From positions 124,001 to 188,000 of the forward strand of contig CADCXC010000047.1 of NCBI GenBank assembly GCA_902806595.1: a DNA stretch of 64,000 bases. Reading direction: 5' to 3'. Below, piece after piece: positions 11,938 to 23,008 of this stretch. Under the pieces are notes generated by a model that did no database searches, had not been told where the DNA came from, and saw nothing but the letters and a program-made list of their open reading frames with translations. The DNA comes from Pyrenopolyporus hunteri. Taxonomy: Eukaryota; Ascomycota; Sordariomycetes; Xylariales; Hypoxylaceae. Every line of letters begins with the position of its first letter. Position 1 is the first letter of the stretch. Both the position numbers and the translations under genes were made by a program.

Positions 11938-12657
11938 ATGGCGGACGTGCAGGAGATCCTCAAGAAGAAGTTTGGCGGTGCTGCGCCCTCGCGTACTGGT
12001 ATGTGGCGATCGTCGAGTCATGATCGATATTCGTTGGGAAACAAAGGAAAATAATGATTGATATTAATAATACTACGATACAGGTGGAAAGGGAACCCCG
12101 CGACACAAGCAAAAGCGAAACGTCACCCGAAGCGCCAACGACGACAAGAAGCTGCAGGCCACCCTGAAGAAGCTGAACACTCAGCCCATCCAGGCTATCG
12201 AGGAGGTCAACATGTTCAAGAGCGACGGCAACGTCATCCACTTCTCCGCTCCCAAAGGTGAGTCTAGAATCGTCATCTCACCATCCGAGCCCCGCTTTAA
12301 AGGGCTGTTGTTTTCCGTGGACTATTGATATTATATATTCATATTATATATGTGTATATATAATACAATATACCACAAACACACACATCATAAAAGGGCG
12401 ACAAAAGCACCTACTAACAATTGCTAGTCCACGCCGCCGTCCCCGCCAACACCTTTGCCATCTACGGAGCTGGTGAGGATAAGGAGCTCACGGAGCTCGT
12501 CCCCGGTATCCTGAACCAGCTCGGACCCGACTCGCTGGCTTCTCTACGAAAGCTGGCAGAGAGCTACCAGAGCATGTCCAAGGAGAACAAGGAGGCGGAC
12601 GATGATGACATCCCGGACCTAGTCGCCGGCGAGAACTTCGAGAGCAAGGTCGAATAG
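11938..12657 (+). CDS. egd1: Nascent polypeptide-associated complex subunit beta
   Basis: BTF3-type beta subunit of NAC, which binds ribosomes at the exit tunnel and shields nascent chains. Three exons (11938-11998, 12084-12257, 12428-12657) give 154 aa. The ribosome-binding segment GGKGTPRHKQKR follows the first join (the family usually has RRKVKK). The NAC domain spans about residues 35-105, with IQAIEEVNMF and NVIHFSAPKVHA, the Val codon being split by intron 2. The tail DDDIPDLVAGENFE is typical. The N-terminus (MADVQEILKKKFGGAAPSRTGGKG) differs slightly from the common MSDVQERLKKLGAGARTGGKG form. Introns are 85 and 170 nt. Family assignment is firm. Confidence 0.95.
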
Positions 12658-13259
12658 ACGAACTTTAATAGACACGCCTCCCTACAAGCGGACCAAAACA
12701 AAACCGGCTCTTTCACACCCCTCACCCTTCCCCTTCTCATTTATACGAAACGAAACGACTCACGCGGCATAGCATAAATGAAACGATCAACATATGGGGA
12801 ATGACATGGCATTTGGTCAAATCGGTTGGTTGAATGGTGGTCTTTTAATGTTTTTTTTTCCTCTATCACGTCTCTCTCGCAAGGAAGGTCGGGAGGGGGG
12901 AGTTCCTCGGTAGCTGTCGTTTTGCATTTTAGATGGTGGGTTTTCCCTCATCCATCCATCGTCGTTCTAGGTAGTTTTGGCTTGGGTTTCCGTCCGCTCC
13001 CAACCCTCCCCCGTTGCGCGATGCGGACGCACTCCCCGTCACCTACCGCAGCAACTTGCGGCGTTTCTCGTACCTCGTCAAGTTCTGCTACCAGGTTACC
13101 TTAGGTTACTTCAGACGTGGTCGAGAGGATTCAACGCTACTGGTCGTACGACAATAAGAAAAAAAATATGTTGAACAAATCATTGCTTGTTCGTTTTGGT
13201 TGAGTAATTTCTCGTATTATCTTCGTCCGAGTCTAAAGGCGGTGGGCCCATTAAGTCAC
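12658..13259. other. Convergent spacer between NAC beta and tad1
   Basis: Contains the 3' ends of the convergent NAC beta (plus) and tad1 (minus) transcripts. No other gene or clear repeat. Confidence 0.55.
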
Positions 13260-15038
13260 TTACAAAGTGAAAGACTCATCACCTAGATTCCTTACCCACC
13301 CCTTTAGTGCCTCAGCTCTAACTTTATCCTTGGCTCTCCTCCGCAGCTCGAGTAGAGTACATTTTTTCATATCTCCATACGTATTTGCGCCGAGTGCCCT
13401 CTGGATCTCTGCAAGCGCGGGATTAGTGTTCGTAGCCCCAGCTTTAATTTCTCCCGCGATATCCCTTCCCCCTTCTTCGTTTTCTTCACCCGGTTCCAAC
13501 CCCCGACCTCGAGAATCTAATAAGCTAGCCACCTCGACGGCGAGTTCCCACATACGCCGCCGCGACGCAAAGCTAGCCCCCCGAGCGTCTGCCAAGGAGG
13601 CCTTCCGCCCCTGTAGCACGCCCCCCAGCGTTGATTCCGAGAGTCCGGACCGCGTCCAGGCCGCGGCTAGGTTACTCGGGGCTACGCTTACTATGCCCTG
13701 CTTATTCCTCTCTGGCTTACCGGACTTTTCGGGAGTAGCACTTTCCGCCGCAGCCGCGGCCAAGCTTACGGACCGCTGGGAGAAAATGAATTCGCACGAA
13801 GTAGTCTCGACGGCGAAGGGTCGGAAGGCATATGAAGAATCGATATCCCACGACCCCTGAAGCCCTTCCGATGAAACCTCCTCTTTTCTGTTCCTACGCC
13901 CCTCCCCTAGAGAAGCTGCACCCGGACCCAAATAAGAATCCAAACCCCCCATCCGCCCCGCCGCCGAAAACGCCCGCCGACACGCCCCCTCCACGTGCCG
14001 CGACGCGGGCAGCACCAGCGTGCGCAGGTACGCGTGCCTCGGGTCAACGAGAAGGGCAGTTGTGGATGATAGCAGCGAGACGCATTGCCGCTGCGCGAGC
14101 TTGTCCGAGCATGACTTGGACAGTGTGGAGGGCGCGTCGGAGCGCCCGGGTTTTCGCCGCGTTACGCCGAGCTGGGAGAAGTAGGCGCGGCCTGGGAGGG
14201 AGGTAGGGGATATAGTAGTAGGGTTTATGGGGGTGAAAGAATTCAAAGTTGTAGGCGGGAGGTCCCATGGCGTGGCGTCGTCTTGCGAGGCCATTATTAG
14301 TTCCATGCTTGCGTCACCGCCTAGGAAGGAGGGTTAGCTACCGTATAGCTCTCTTTAATAAAGAAAAAAGGAGGTAGGAGAACGTACAAGGTGCCTCGGA
14401 GCAGTACATATGAAGCCGTATATCCTCTCTCCACGTAAAAGGCTGCCTATTCCAACCCCCCCTGTGAGGATCAGCATGGCTACTAGAGGCTATCTCGTCT
14501 CTAGTTCGCCAATGCAGGAACTCAGACGAGCCTCCTTCGGCCAGGGCTTTACATTCATCTAGCACGAATCGGTTAAAGGCCCGTATGGCCAACACCTCTG
14601 CATGCCAGTCGTGAAGTACGTTGCCGTTCGCTTGCGGTACCTTGGACGCCGGGAGGCATTTCATGCCCGTTCTATTCTGACTTGTCAAATCATATTCTTG
14701 GGCCAGGAATTGGACTTGATAGGATCCAGGGACTGAGAGGCTGACCTACGCAAAGGACAGACATTTCAGTTCACCATCTTTACCTATTTTTTCTATCAGT
14801 CTACATGTCTATGCTGTAGGTATAATTCACGACTATGTACATCCAGGGGCTAGAACGGCAGGAAATGGGCTGGAGTGATCGAAGGCCAAGCTATTGTATA
14901 TATACCTTCAGCGACGATTCCTGCCAGGGGCACCCATTCGTGTAGGCCATTTCCTCGGACGATTGGCTTCCTCTTCGCTGGAAGTTCATCGAAATGCTTC
15001 TGCACCAGCGCCGCGACATCATCCGCCGTGACGGTCAT
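13260..15038 (-). CDS. tad1: tRNA-specific adenosine deaminase (ADAT1/Tad1)
   Basis: Deaminates A37 of tRNA-Ala to inosine. Read on the minus strand, exons at 15038-14906, about 14732-14388 and 14320-13260 give roughly 512 aa. The start MTVTADDVAALVQKHFDELPAK and then NGLHEWVPLAGIVAE match the family. The zinc/proton-shuttle motif is DWHAEVLAIRAFNRF. The second zinc ligand is in SEAPCGDAS, whose Cys codon is split by the 67-nt second intron, and the third is in KSCSDKLA. The C-terminal half is long and low in complexity, as in fungal Tad1. The acceptor of intron 1 is uncertain: the donor at 14905 is clear, and the acceptor before 14732 keeps frame but leaves about 20 residues between IVAE and TGMKCLPASK that do not match the usual ALATG stretch. 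It is divergent from the eL24 gene, 520 bp away. Confidence 0.88.
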
Positions 15039-15558
15039 CGAGACATAGTCTTTTGTGCAAACGAATAAACCCCTAAGGTTAAACTTCGTAGATATAAGAT
15101 CCAGGCGAGTAGCACTGACTACCTAGAAGTATACGATAATGAATATAAACACAAGAAAACAGTGAGAAGGAGAATGAGACAAGGTGATAAGAGGCATGAC
15201 TCTAGATCATAGTGGTATGCGCCAATCGAGTTATTACAGTAGAGAGATATTAGCACGATAATTCGTAAATGAGGCCCCCGCTGTATATAGGTACCTAAGT
15301 ACCTAGGGTAGTAACTCACCAGCCACGCACACACCAAACGCAAGCCACATCAAGCGAGACGAGGCCCTAAGGTAAGAAAAAGTTAAAAAAAGACCGGGGG
15401 GCTTAGGCTTAGGCTTAGTCATTCAGCCCACACAAGTGCGCAACTTTGACATTTACGAAATTCGCCCTCTTAACCCGGAACATCCAAAACAACCACCACG
15501 AAATTAACGACTAACCTCACAGCAGTCCACCAAGTTCTCAACGTCAACAACCGTCACC
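15039..15558. other. Divergent promoter region tad1 / eL24
   Basis: Shared 520-bp promoter. On the eL24 side lie a CCCTAA at 15365-15370 and a short TTAGGC tandem at 15403-15418. A pyrimidine-poor leader with CAACAACCGTCACC precedes the eL24 ATG. Confidence 0.6.
15365..15418. promoter_or_regulatory. Telobox-like motifs upstream of eL24
   Basis: CCCTAA at 15365-15370 and TTAGGCTTAGGCTTAG at 15403-15418 lie 140-195 bp upstream of the eL24 start. TTAGGG/CCCTAA-like boxes are known Tbf1/telobox-Myb sites at ribosomal protein promoters in several fungi; binding here is an inference. Confidence 0.45.
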
Positions 15559-16433
15559 ATGAGAACTTACGACGACACCTTCTCCGGTCAGAGGATCTAC
15601 CCTGGCAAGGTACGCAGAATTCCTCGCCCGATTACCCGTTTCTTCCGATCAGCACATTGCAGCGCAGCGCGGCCACAGTACGGTCCGTCAATCAGCTCTG
15701 CTTCTCGGAGAGGGAAGAGAGAATTGGCCAGAGTGATGGAGGGAATATAATTGATTGACGGACCCATTGTGCTGAACGCGATTCCCATCTCCATCTTCCA
15801 ACGGCCATCCGATCACTACAATATAAAAAATGGATTTGCTAACAGAATCGCCAATCACAGGGTAAGCTCTACGTCCGAGGCGACAGCAAGATCTTCCGAT
15901 TCCAAAATGGCAAGTCCGAGTCGCTCTTCCTCCAGCGAAAGAACCCCCGCCGAATCTCGTGGACCGTTCTCTTCCGACGACAACACCGCAAGGGTATCTC
16001 TGAGGTACGATTCCCTCCTCATATATCTCCCAGGTGGTGACGAGTGCAAATATACTCATACATATATACAAACTACTCTGATCCACCTGGAGCACGAAAC
16101 TTACGATCGCGAACCGAATCAGAAATCGCTAACAAAACCCCGCAGGAAGTGGCCAAGAAGCGCACGCGCCGTACCGTCAAGTCGCAGCGAGCCATCGTCG
16201 GCGCCTCCCTAGACGTGATCAAGGAGAAGCGATCGATGCGCCCGGAGGCCCGCTCGGCCGCCCGCGCCCAGGCCATCAAGGAGTCCAAGGAGAAGAAGCA
16301 AGCCGCCGCCGCCGCTAAGAAGTCCGAGAAGGCCAAGAACGCCGCCGTCGCCTCCAAGGGCCAGACCCAGCGCATCGTCGGCAAGCAAGGCGCGCGCGGT
16401 GCCCAGCCCAAGGTCCAGGCCAAGACCCGTTAA
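15559..16433 (+). CDS. rpl24: 60S ribosomal protein eL24
   Basis: Large-subunit protein eL24 (RPL24). Exons 15559-15609, 15861-16004 and 16146-16433 give 160 aa. MRTYDDTFSGQRIYPGK joins to GKLYVRGDSKIFRFQNGKS, the zinc-ribbon-like core that has lost its cysteines, as in other fungi. After the second join, EVAKKRTRRTVKSQRAIVG is the conserved eL24 signature. The tail is Lys/Ala-rich. The first intron (251 nt) is long and sits 17 codons in, as is common for fungal ribosomal protein genes; I looked for C/D snoRNA boxes in it and found none convincing. Confidence 0.96.
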
Positions 16434-17571
16434 AGCTCCCAACGGCCAGCCAACAACCAACCCATTTAGTCAAAAGTAATTAGGTTCGTTCAGGTCTGGT
16501 CTAGAGGTTTCAGGGTTCATTCTGGCGAGGGGTGGGAAGAAGAGAGAGAGAGATAGGAAAAGGGAAATAAGAGGGATGATGATGAATGATCCGGCACGGC
16601 ATCTTATCTCTAGTTGTAGCAGCCCTCTCTTGCGTCTGGCGGCGTCTCCGGTGGGAAACATGTTTATTTTTTTTTCTCCTTCTCTTCATCCTCTTCTTGT
16701 TCCCTCGAGTGCGAATAAAGAAAGAGAAAGGAAAAAGACATAAACAACACCTCGCGTGAAAACACACATCTACTCGGTTTGGGAGGGAACGGAATGAAAT
16801 GCATGCAATGGAATCTCTCGTGGTTAAACTCCCACCGGCGGTCATGGGAATTCTAACCCCTGGTAGCTTCATAATACCAGCTCGTTCTACGGTCTGAACT
16901 CGTACCTACCTATCTACCTGCTCTCGCGGTACCTTAGACGGTTTACTTACTGTTTCGTGTGAATTGCTGCTACATACCTATCTACCTACCTACCTACCTA
17001 CCCAGGTAAGGTAGGTGGTTTTGCTAGGGTCTAGTTTATGACGTATTCGTCCCTACGGCGTCATCCCGCGCGTATCTGCTCACCCGAGTCCCAATTCCAT
17101 AGTAAGACCTCCGATGTTCGGGGGGAGGCCTTGCATTGATTACTAGGGAGATCAAATCACGTACTTAGTATGGTCTTCTAGAAAAGAGAAAGGGCTCTGT
17201 TAGTGAGTCTATTTTACGTCCGTAATAAGCGTCATTACGCGGATCGAGCGGAGTCTATTGATCGTAGTCTAGGTAGGTATCTAACATGGTGTCTATGTTG
17301 AATCAACACCAGCAGGGCAGGAGGAGGGGAAATAAGTGAGGTGATTTTTTACTCTATCATATCAGGTGGCCGGCCCAGTATTCCGTCTCCGAGTATGTGG
17401 TATGTACATAGATAGGTCCTGACGTTTTCCTCCTCTCTCCCCTCCCCGTCCCGCCTTACTTAGGGTAGGTCCTTTACTCACTGCATCGCTCAGTTCTGCG
17501 CCTCGTCCCTGTTTCGGTCCGGTCCGGTTCCTACGTCGACGCTGGTATCATAATAAGGAGTATGGACTCTC
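16434..17571. other. Spacer with TACC repeats
   Basis: No gene seen. The first part is the eL24 3' region. TACC/TATC tracts lie at about 16902-16920 and 16973-17020, and a GGTAGGTA near 17272-17280. Confidence 0.6.
16973..17020. repeat. (TACC)n microsatellite with GGTA arm
   Basis: About six TACC/TATC units followed by CAGGTAAGGTAGGTGG, another half-palindromic tract. Confidence 0.85.
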
Positions 17572-18382
17572 TCATAGCTTAGCCAGGACCGCGTCGACGC
17601 CGGACACGGTAACGTCCCTGGCGGGCTCCTTCTCGGCGTACACGACCTTGCCGTGGTCGACGACGATGGCGTACCGGGCGGTGCGGGGGCCGAGGGTCCA
17701 GCCGATGCTGCTGCTGAAGGGGGCGCCGTCGTCCGAGGCGAAGATCTGTTGATTTTGCGTGTTAGCTGAGATATGTTTCATTTGCGCAAATGAGTATGTG
17801 TACGCGTTACAGCGTCGGTATGGTACGCCAAAGAGAAGACGGTGGCGTCCAATGGCTTCTTCCCTCTTGCGGTGAGACATTCCTGATTGGGAGAGGGGGT
17901 TTTATATTAAAAAACGGGGAATGGGTAGGAGGTAAATAAAAGGAAATAAAACAAAAAATGTATGAAACTTACAATTTCATCCTTGATGCCGTTGGCCTTG
18001 GCCCAGGCGGCCATGACCCAGGCGTCGTTGTAGGCTATGATGATGACCTGGTCGACGCCGGCGGCCTTGAGCTGGGGCAGCTTCTCGATGTAGCCCTGGA
18101 TGTGGGTGTTTTGGCAGGTAGGCGTGAAGGCGCCGGGGACGGACACCAAGACTACTTTCTTGTTCTTGAATTCTGCGGGAGGAAAGAGGTTAGCTATAGT
18201 ACGCGCCTTTTTGAAGTTTTTACTGGAAGGAGGCAATGGAAACATGGTCTGGCATTACCTTTGCTGGCATCGTACTGGGTAGGGACACCGCAAGCTGTTA
18301 CGTCGGCTTGCTCGGGAGTGTATGGGACGTAGGTGAAGGTGACGCCTTCGGGGAAGTTATCGCCGGCTTTCAGGGCAGACAT
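17572..18382 (-). CDS. ahp1: AHP1-type atypical 2-Cys peroxiredoxin, possible peroxisomal targeting
   Basis: Thiol peroxidase of the Prx5/AHP1 family that reduces alkyl hydroperoxides and H2O2. Exons 18382-18259, 18172-17973 and 17745-17572 give 165 aa. The peroxidatic Cys is C61 in VPGAFTPTC (PxxxTxxC). C31 in DVTACGVP aligns with the resolving Cys31 of yeast Ahp1. Other family marks are WAKANGIKDEI, IFASDDGAPFSSSIGW and VTVSGVDAVLAKL. The last three residues, AKL, fit a PTS1 signal, so the protein may be peroxisomal as in the Pmp20 group; this is an inference. The second intron (227 nt) holds a short open stretch, but skipping it restores the family sequence exactly. A TATA-like element lies near 18523-18540. 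Confidence 0.94.
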
Positions 18383-18522
18383 GGTTATTCGTATTGGTTG
18401 TTTTAGAAGTCTTAGTTTCGGTTTTCTCGATCTCGAGTTTGTCTTGTTTTCTTTTTTCTTTCTTTTACTTTGTGTATGTGGGATAGCAACTGTCTGGGAA
18501 GAAGCTGGAATTGTGCGGGCGT

Positions 18523-18540
18523 TTATACTCTATATACTAT
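18523..18540 (-). promoter_or_regulatory. TATA-like element of the peroxiredoxin gene
   Basis: Minus-strand TATATAGAGTATAAAC about 140-158 bp upstream of the ATG at 18382. Position and sequence suit a stress-regulated TATA promoter; no experimental support. Confidence 0.4.
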
Positions 18541-20674
18541 TCTCGAGGAAAACAACAACAGAGGAAAAAAAAGAAGAGCATGTGAGGTGACAAAGACTTT
18601 CTTGTTACAGTAAGATGGCAGCCAAGTCTAGGGAGTTTCCACGATGGCGCCTTGCGAATTCGGATATCCCAGGGATCCCCCCTTCCCCATCGGCCCTGCT
18701 CGCTACTACATACGTTAGATACGTAAGGTAAGTATATGTACTGCTACTACCTTAGTATCAACACGAACCTATCTAGGTACCTACCTAGACTTGTCCATAT
18801 TTGACACAACCTACCTTGTTTAGCTGGTATCAATAAGGAATGTGTCGTACAGTTACATGTGAGTGAGTTTGCGTGGGTACTTTCCGAGAGGGGGAGACGC
18901 CAAGATTCTGCAAGGCCCGTTACTCTCTATGTTCCGGTTACCGGTCACGACATAGTGCATACTCGTGTAACATCAATTAGTACGTATAAAACAGTTCAGT
19001 AACCCACTAGGTACCCAATGATCCCATTATCCTCATTGTTAGTTGCGATGGTGCATGCAGTGGGGTTTCTAATGCTTGCTTTAGTGGGGGGCATACATAG
19101 ATACCTCAATACCTAGGGCAGGTAAGGACCTTGAGGGCAAGGAGGATAGGCCTGCCTATGGCCATCATTTCTAACTTCACATACTTCTGGATTTGTAAAA
19201 AACGGAAGGCAGATGTGGTGGCGTTAGTTCGGGGTACATACGTTCTTCAAGGGATATCTACATGTACGCAAGTTGTACCAGGTAGCAAACGCAGGTGCGG
19301 CCGCCGCTCCATTCGCGAACCTTGATGACTATTTCGTCATTGACAGATACGCAGATACGCGGTACCTATCTCCTAGCGTACGTGTATACTTCAACTTTCC
19401 GTTCTATATTGTACCTAGCTACTTGCATATAGGTACCTATTTAATAATTTCGTTCTTTATCCTCCGATACCCAAATTCATAGATTCATTCCTTAGTAATT
19501 TCTCGCCCCGATGAACTGAAATCCCATCCTCGGAATTAAATCAACTTCCTACAAAGCAAACAATAACATATCCGATCTCTATTCAACAATTGGGAAAATA
19601 GCCGCGAGATTCGGAGCTTTAGGATGATATATCAAGCATAAAGCCGCCGAAGCGCGGGATAGGGTGGCAGCAAGCAAGCGCATATAAATTGCCATTGCCG
19701 TCAGGGGGGCACACGAGAATTTGGAATTGGCTCCCAGGTTCGACACTTAACCGAGCCCAATATAACGTAGCGCGAGGAATGTGACATACCGCGCGTAATG
19801 AGATAGGCGCCTTAGCGACGACATTATCTATTTGAAATAGATTGCGGTCCGACGTTACCTCGAAGAGATGTCTCATACGCCGCTCGAAATTCCAAATTAT
19901 ACAAATCAATACACGTAGGTATGTTGGGATCTACACGTGCTGCTGCTTACCTTCGCCCATCGTGACAGTCCAACATGAGAAGTTGTGAGTCAGAGTACCG
20001 GAATTGTTCTTATCCCATCGGGTTCTAGGGCTACTCGTATATAGTATGACAGTATAGCCGAGAGTGATGGCGAGAATGGCGACCTTGGCAAATTCGAATC
20101 CGTCACGAGTAGAAATATTCACGGAAATAGCCAGTCCTTATCCAAAGAAAGGGGTGTCAACTTGGGCGGTATTGTTCCCGGCTCACCTGGTTCCCCTCGG
20201 AGTTGCAGTAATACGGTCTCGGGCTTCGACGGACGGGAATTGAAACGGGGAAAGGGGACGTGACAAAGAGACCGGACATAGCATGGCCTTAATAGGTACC
20301 TAATCACCGCAACATCACGCAATGCCCTCCTTCGAAACCCCGAGGAAAAATAGACCACTATGAACCACGAATTGCGTAATTGCGCGTGGCATTCGAAGCT
20401 CGAATTCCTTTTTTTCTTTTTTTTTCCCACTGAACATTCGTCAAGATCACCATCGAAATTGGAATGTTTAGGTTAGACAATGTCATAGACGTACGGCCAA
20501 CGCAGACACTCCCCATATTCCCGAGGGCGTCCGAGCAAGGGCCGGTTTTGAAGGCGCCCAGCACATAGAACTCTGTAACGCCCAACTCGACTTTTGGCTT
20601 CACTTTCCGGAAGACACTTAGCCACCACCATCGCTGATTTTGAGTCTTCGGCCCTGAATCGCTGTCGGTCACCG

Positions 20675-20684
20675 ATATATAAAT
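20675..20684 (+). promoter_or_regulatory. TATA box upstream of the DUF1348 gene
   Basis: TATATAAATA matches the TATAWAWR consensus and lies about 82-91 bp before the ATG at 20766. It is one of the clearest TATA boxes in the window and suggests inducible expression. Confidence 0.55.
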
Positions 20685-20765
20685 AGGTACTTTAGCAGAG
20701 TAAAGATAGGATCGCCCTTACTAACCACAACTAACATATTTTAAAGTAAAGTGTAATTCCAAACA

Positions 20766-21459
20766 ATGGCAAGCGATAACAAGGGGAAACCCCCATACCC
20801 ACCTTTCACGGCCGAAACCGCACACATCAAAGTGAAGGCCGCTCAGGACGCTTGGAATACCAAGTTCGTTTACTGGTTTATTATTCCCGTCGTCTCCAAA
20901 CACCCAGTTCTTCCAACGGCCAAGGCCCGGGAGCAAGCATACCTACAAGAAGGGTCGTGGCACTAACGTGAATGACGACAGGGACCCTGCGAAGGTGAAG
21001 CTAGCCTACACACCGGACTCGATCTGGCGGAATAGGGACGTCTTTCTACAGGGACGAGATGAGATCGAGGCCTTCTTAACGAAGAAGTGGGAGCGCGAGC
21101 AAGGATATCGGCTCCGCAAGGAACTCTTCGCCTTTACGGACAACAAGATTGCCGTCCAGTTCTGGTACGAGTGGCATGACGCCGAGGGCCAATGGTGGCG
21201 GACCTACGGGCTCGAAGACTGGACTTTCGCTGACGATGGCTTGATGAGGAAGCGTCAGAGTGAGTTGTCGCTGCCACCTTGAACTTCTAGGATTCGGGAT
21301 GATTGCCTAAAAGGGGTGGAAGTAAAGAAGATAGATGTATGTTCGCTAACCTGTAAGTTGATAGTGAGTGGAAACGATGTTAAGATCACCCACGAAGAGA
21401 GATGGTATAAAGACGGCGTGGACGTGAACACTGTTCCCATTTCCGAGAAGCACTGGTAA
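20766..21459 (+). CDS. SnoaL/NTF2-like DUF1348 protein
   Basis: Small cone-fold (NTF2/SnoaL-like) protein of the DUF1348 family, found widely in bacteria and fungi, of unknown reaction. Exons 20766-20863, 20982-21259 and 21365-21459 give 156 aa. The family signature is near complete: PPFTAETAHIKVKAAQDAWNTKDPAKV (joined across intron 1), LAYTPDSIWRNRD, GRDEIEAFLTKKWERE, LRKELFAFTDNKIAVQFWYEWHD, GLMRKRQ and the C-terminal PISEKHW. Intron 2 splits the Met codon after RKRQ. Introns are 118 and 105 nt. Family is firm, function open. Confidence 0.92.
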
Positions 21460-23008
21460 AGCGATAAGGGCGGATTAAGCTATGAGGTGACGATGGGTAG
21501 CTAGACCGAACCCCGCCTGCGGAGGACATCATCATAGTTGGGACTCGACTATTCAGAGGCCTCCAGAATGATTGGCATTTCCACAAACGCGCGAAAGGAA
21601 AAGCCGTCACGCTCTTTTATTTAAATAAAAATATCATATGAAATCTGAGAAACCTGACGGCGATGCAGGTGAAGTGTCAATATATCGCCGAAGTTTAATG
21701 GGAAGAAAGGATAAAGGGGGGTAACTTAAAATCCGGCATAAGCCTTCAAATTAGTTGAGGCGTAAAAACATAGGGTACTAGGCCGGCTTTCCCCAGTTCC
21801 GGTCCTATCGCCTCGACAATATTGCTTCTTTCGATATGATACATACAAGACACGCACGTTTTACAGCCTATCATATCTCGGTGTTCCCGGGGGCTGGGAG
21901 TGGCTTATGCAGCGATCGTACGAGAAAATATGCGAGATCATCAACGTAAATGAAAAGCCAGGACAACGGCCATACCTAATCCCCCCCTGAATGGTATCAA
22001 AAGCGTCAAGGATATGTATGACAAGAATTCATGAGCTAGAAAAGAGAGAGTAACTTCTTTAATATTTTCTATGAGCCTTGTTTGAGAAGCCGCCGATGAA
22101 GGTGCTGACTGCAGGTTGGTGTTTGCAACGAGAAGCATTTAACTACCCAGGCATACACGAATCCTCCGCGTCTTTTTTCCCGCCCCAGTCAACTAGAAAT
22201 CTCGAGTTATTGGATATTTATTCGTCTATCTACCGTCTACTAAGATACCTATGGAGTAAGACGAGAATTCCTCGTATCCACTTCCATCGTGAGTAGAATG
22301 CCTCGTGGGGTTCCGTATGGACTCGTTCGGCGCAAAGACCACGGCCCGGACACCAACACCCTTGTAGCGATCTACGTAGATTTGGCATCTCCCGATCAAA
22401 TAGTGGAGAAGGACAAGGGCATATCTCAGATCTTTGGATCCAGTCCCAGGAGAGAATTTGCTATTTAGACTCTCAGCGGGCTCAGCTCTAATCTTTCCGC
22501 TAAGATGATCTCGTTTCCCATGTCTACAAATTCCATATCGAAATTCCCATCATGTATTCATGACAACTTGCTATTGCCGTTCATCAGTACCGAGAAGGAC
22601 CTCGGCAAAGTTCCGATTCGTGTCTCTAGTTCCCTATCTTTTCCCGTCGAAGTCTCTACCTATACGGGAATCGTTTGCGAAACCATTTGTATTTCGTGAG
22701 AAAACCTAAGGCCCCCAACCTCAGTTCCCCGTCTGGATGATTGGGTTGGCTACTTGCTTACTTGCTAGCGGACTTTGGCTTCGGCGACCTCGAGCTATAC
22801 TGACTCATTGTCACTATCAATTATCCAATTGAGAAGCTTTCCATTACCTATGATGTCTAGCCACCGTCGGGAATCGACAACTAGTTAACCACTGGGGAGT
22901 TCCAACCCGCTTACCGCTGCGTAGCACCCATCTAGCTTCGTGGCAGACAAAGGCGCCGTATCATAGAAGCTAACTCTCTGGTGGTACACTGACGAAGTCA
23001 TATCTTAG
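21460..23008. other. Spacer, possibly with unrecognisable 5' part of the RGS pseudogene
   Basis: No intact gene. The right end, after about 22.7 kb, is where the N-terminal exon of the RGS relic should lie, but I cannot follow it beyond 23009. Confidence 0.5.

Larger units (their letters stand above)
18383..20765. other. 2.4-kb spacer
   Basis: No gene recognised. The left end is the peroxiredoxin promoter. Short GGTACC/TACC motifs occur near 18765-18790 and 19410-19440. Several minus-strand open frames between 19.6 and 20.7 kb lack family resemblance and codon structure and are left out. Confidence 0.55.

Noticed and set aside
13267..14206. Long plus-strand open frames opposite tad1
   Set aside because: Shadow frames of the tad1 third exon, where GC-rich coding leaves the other strand open.
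17746..17972. Possible extra exon in the peroxiredoxin gene (MSHRKREEA..)
   Set aside because: Skipping the whole 227 nt joins KDEI to IFASDD exactly as in the family; the extra stretch resembles nothing.
19619..20672. Series of minus-strand open frames
   Set aside because: They do not join into a familiar protein and their composition looks like chance.
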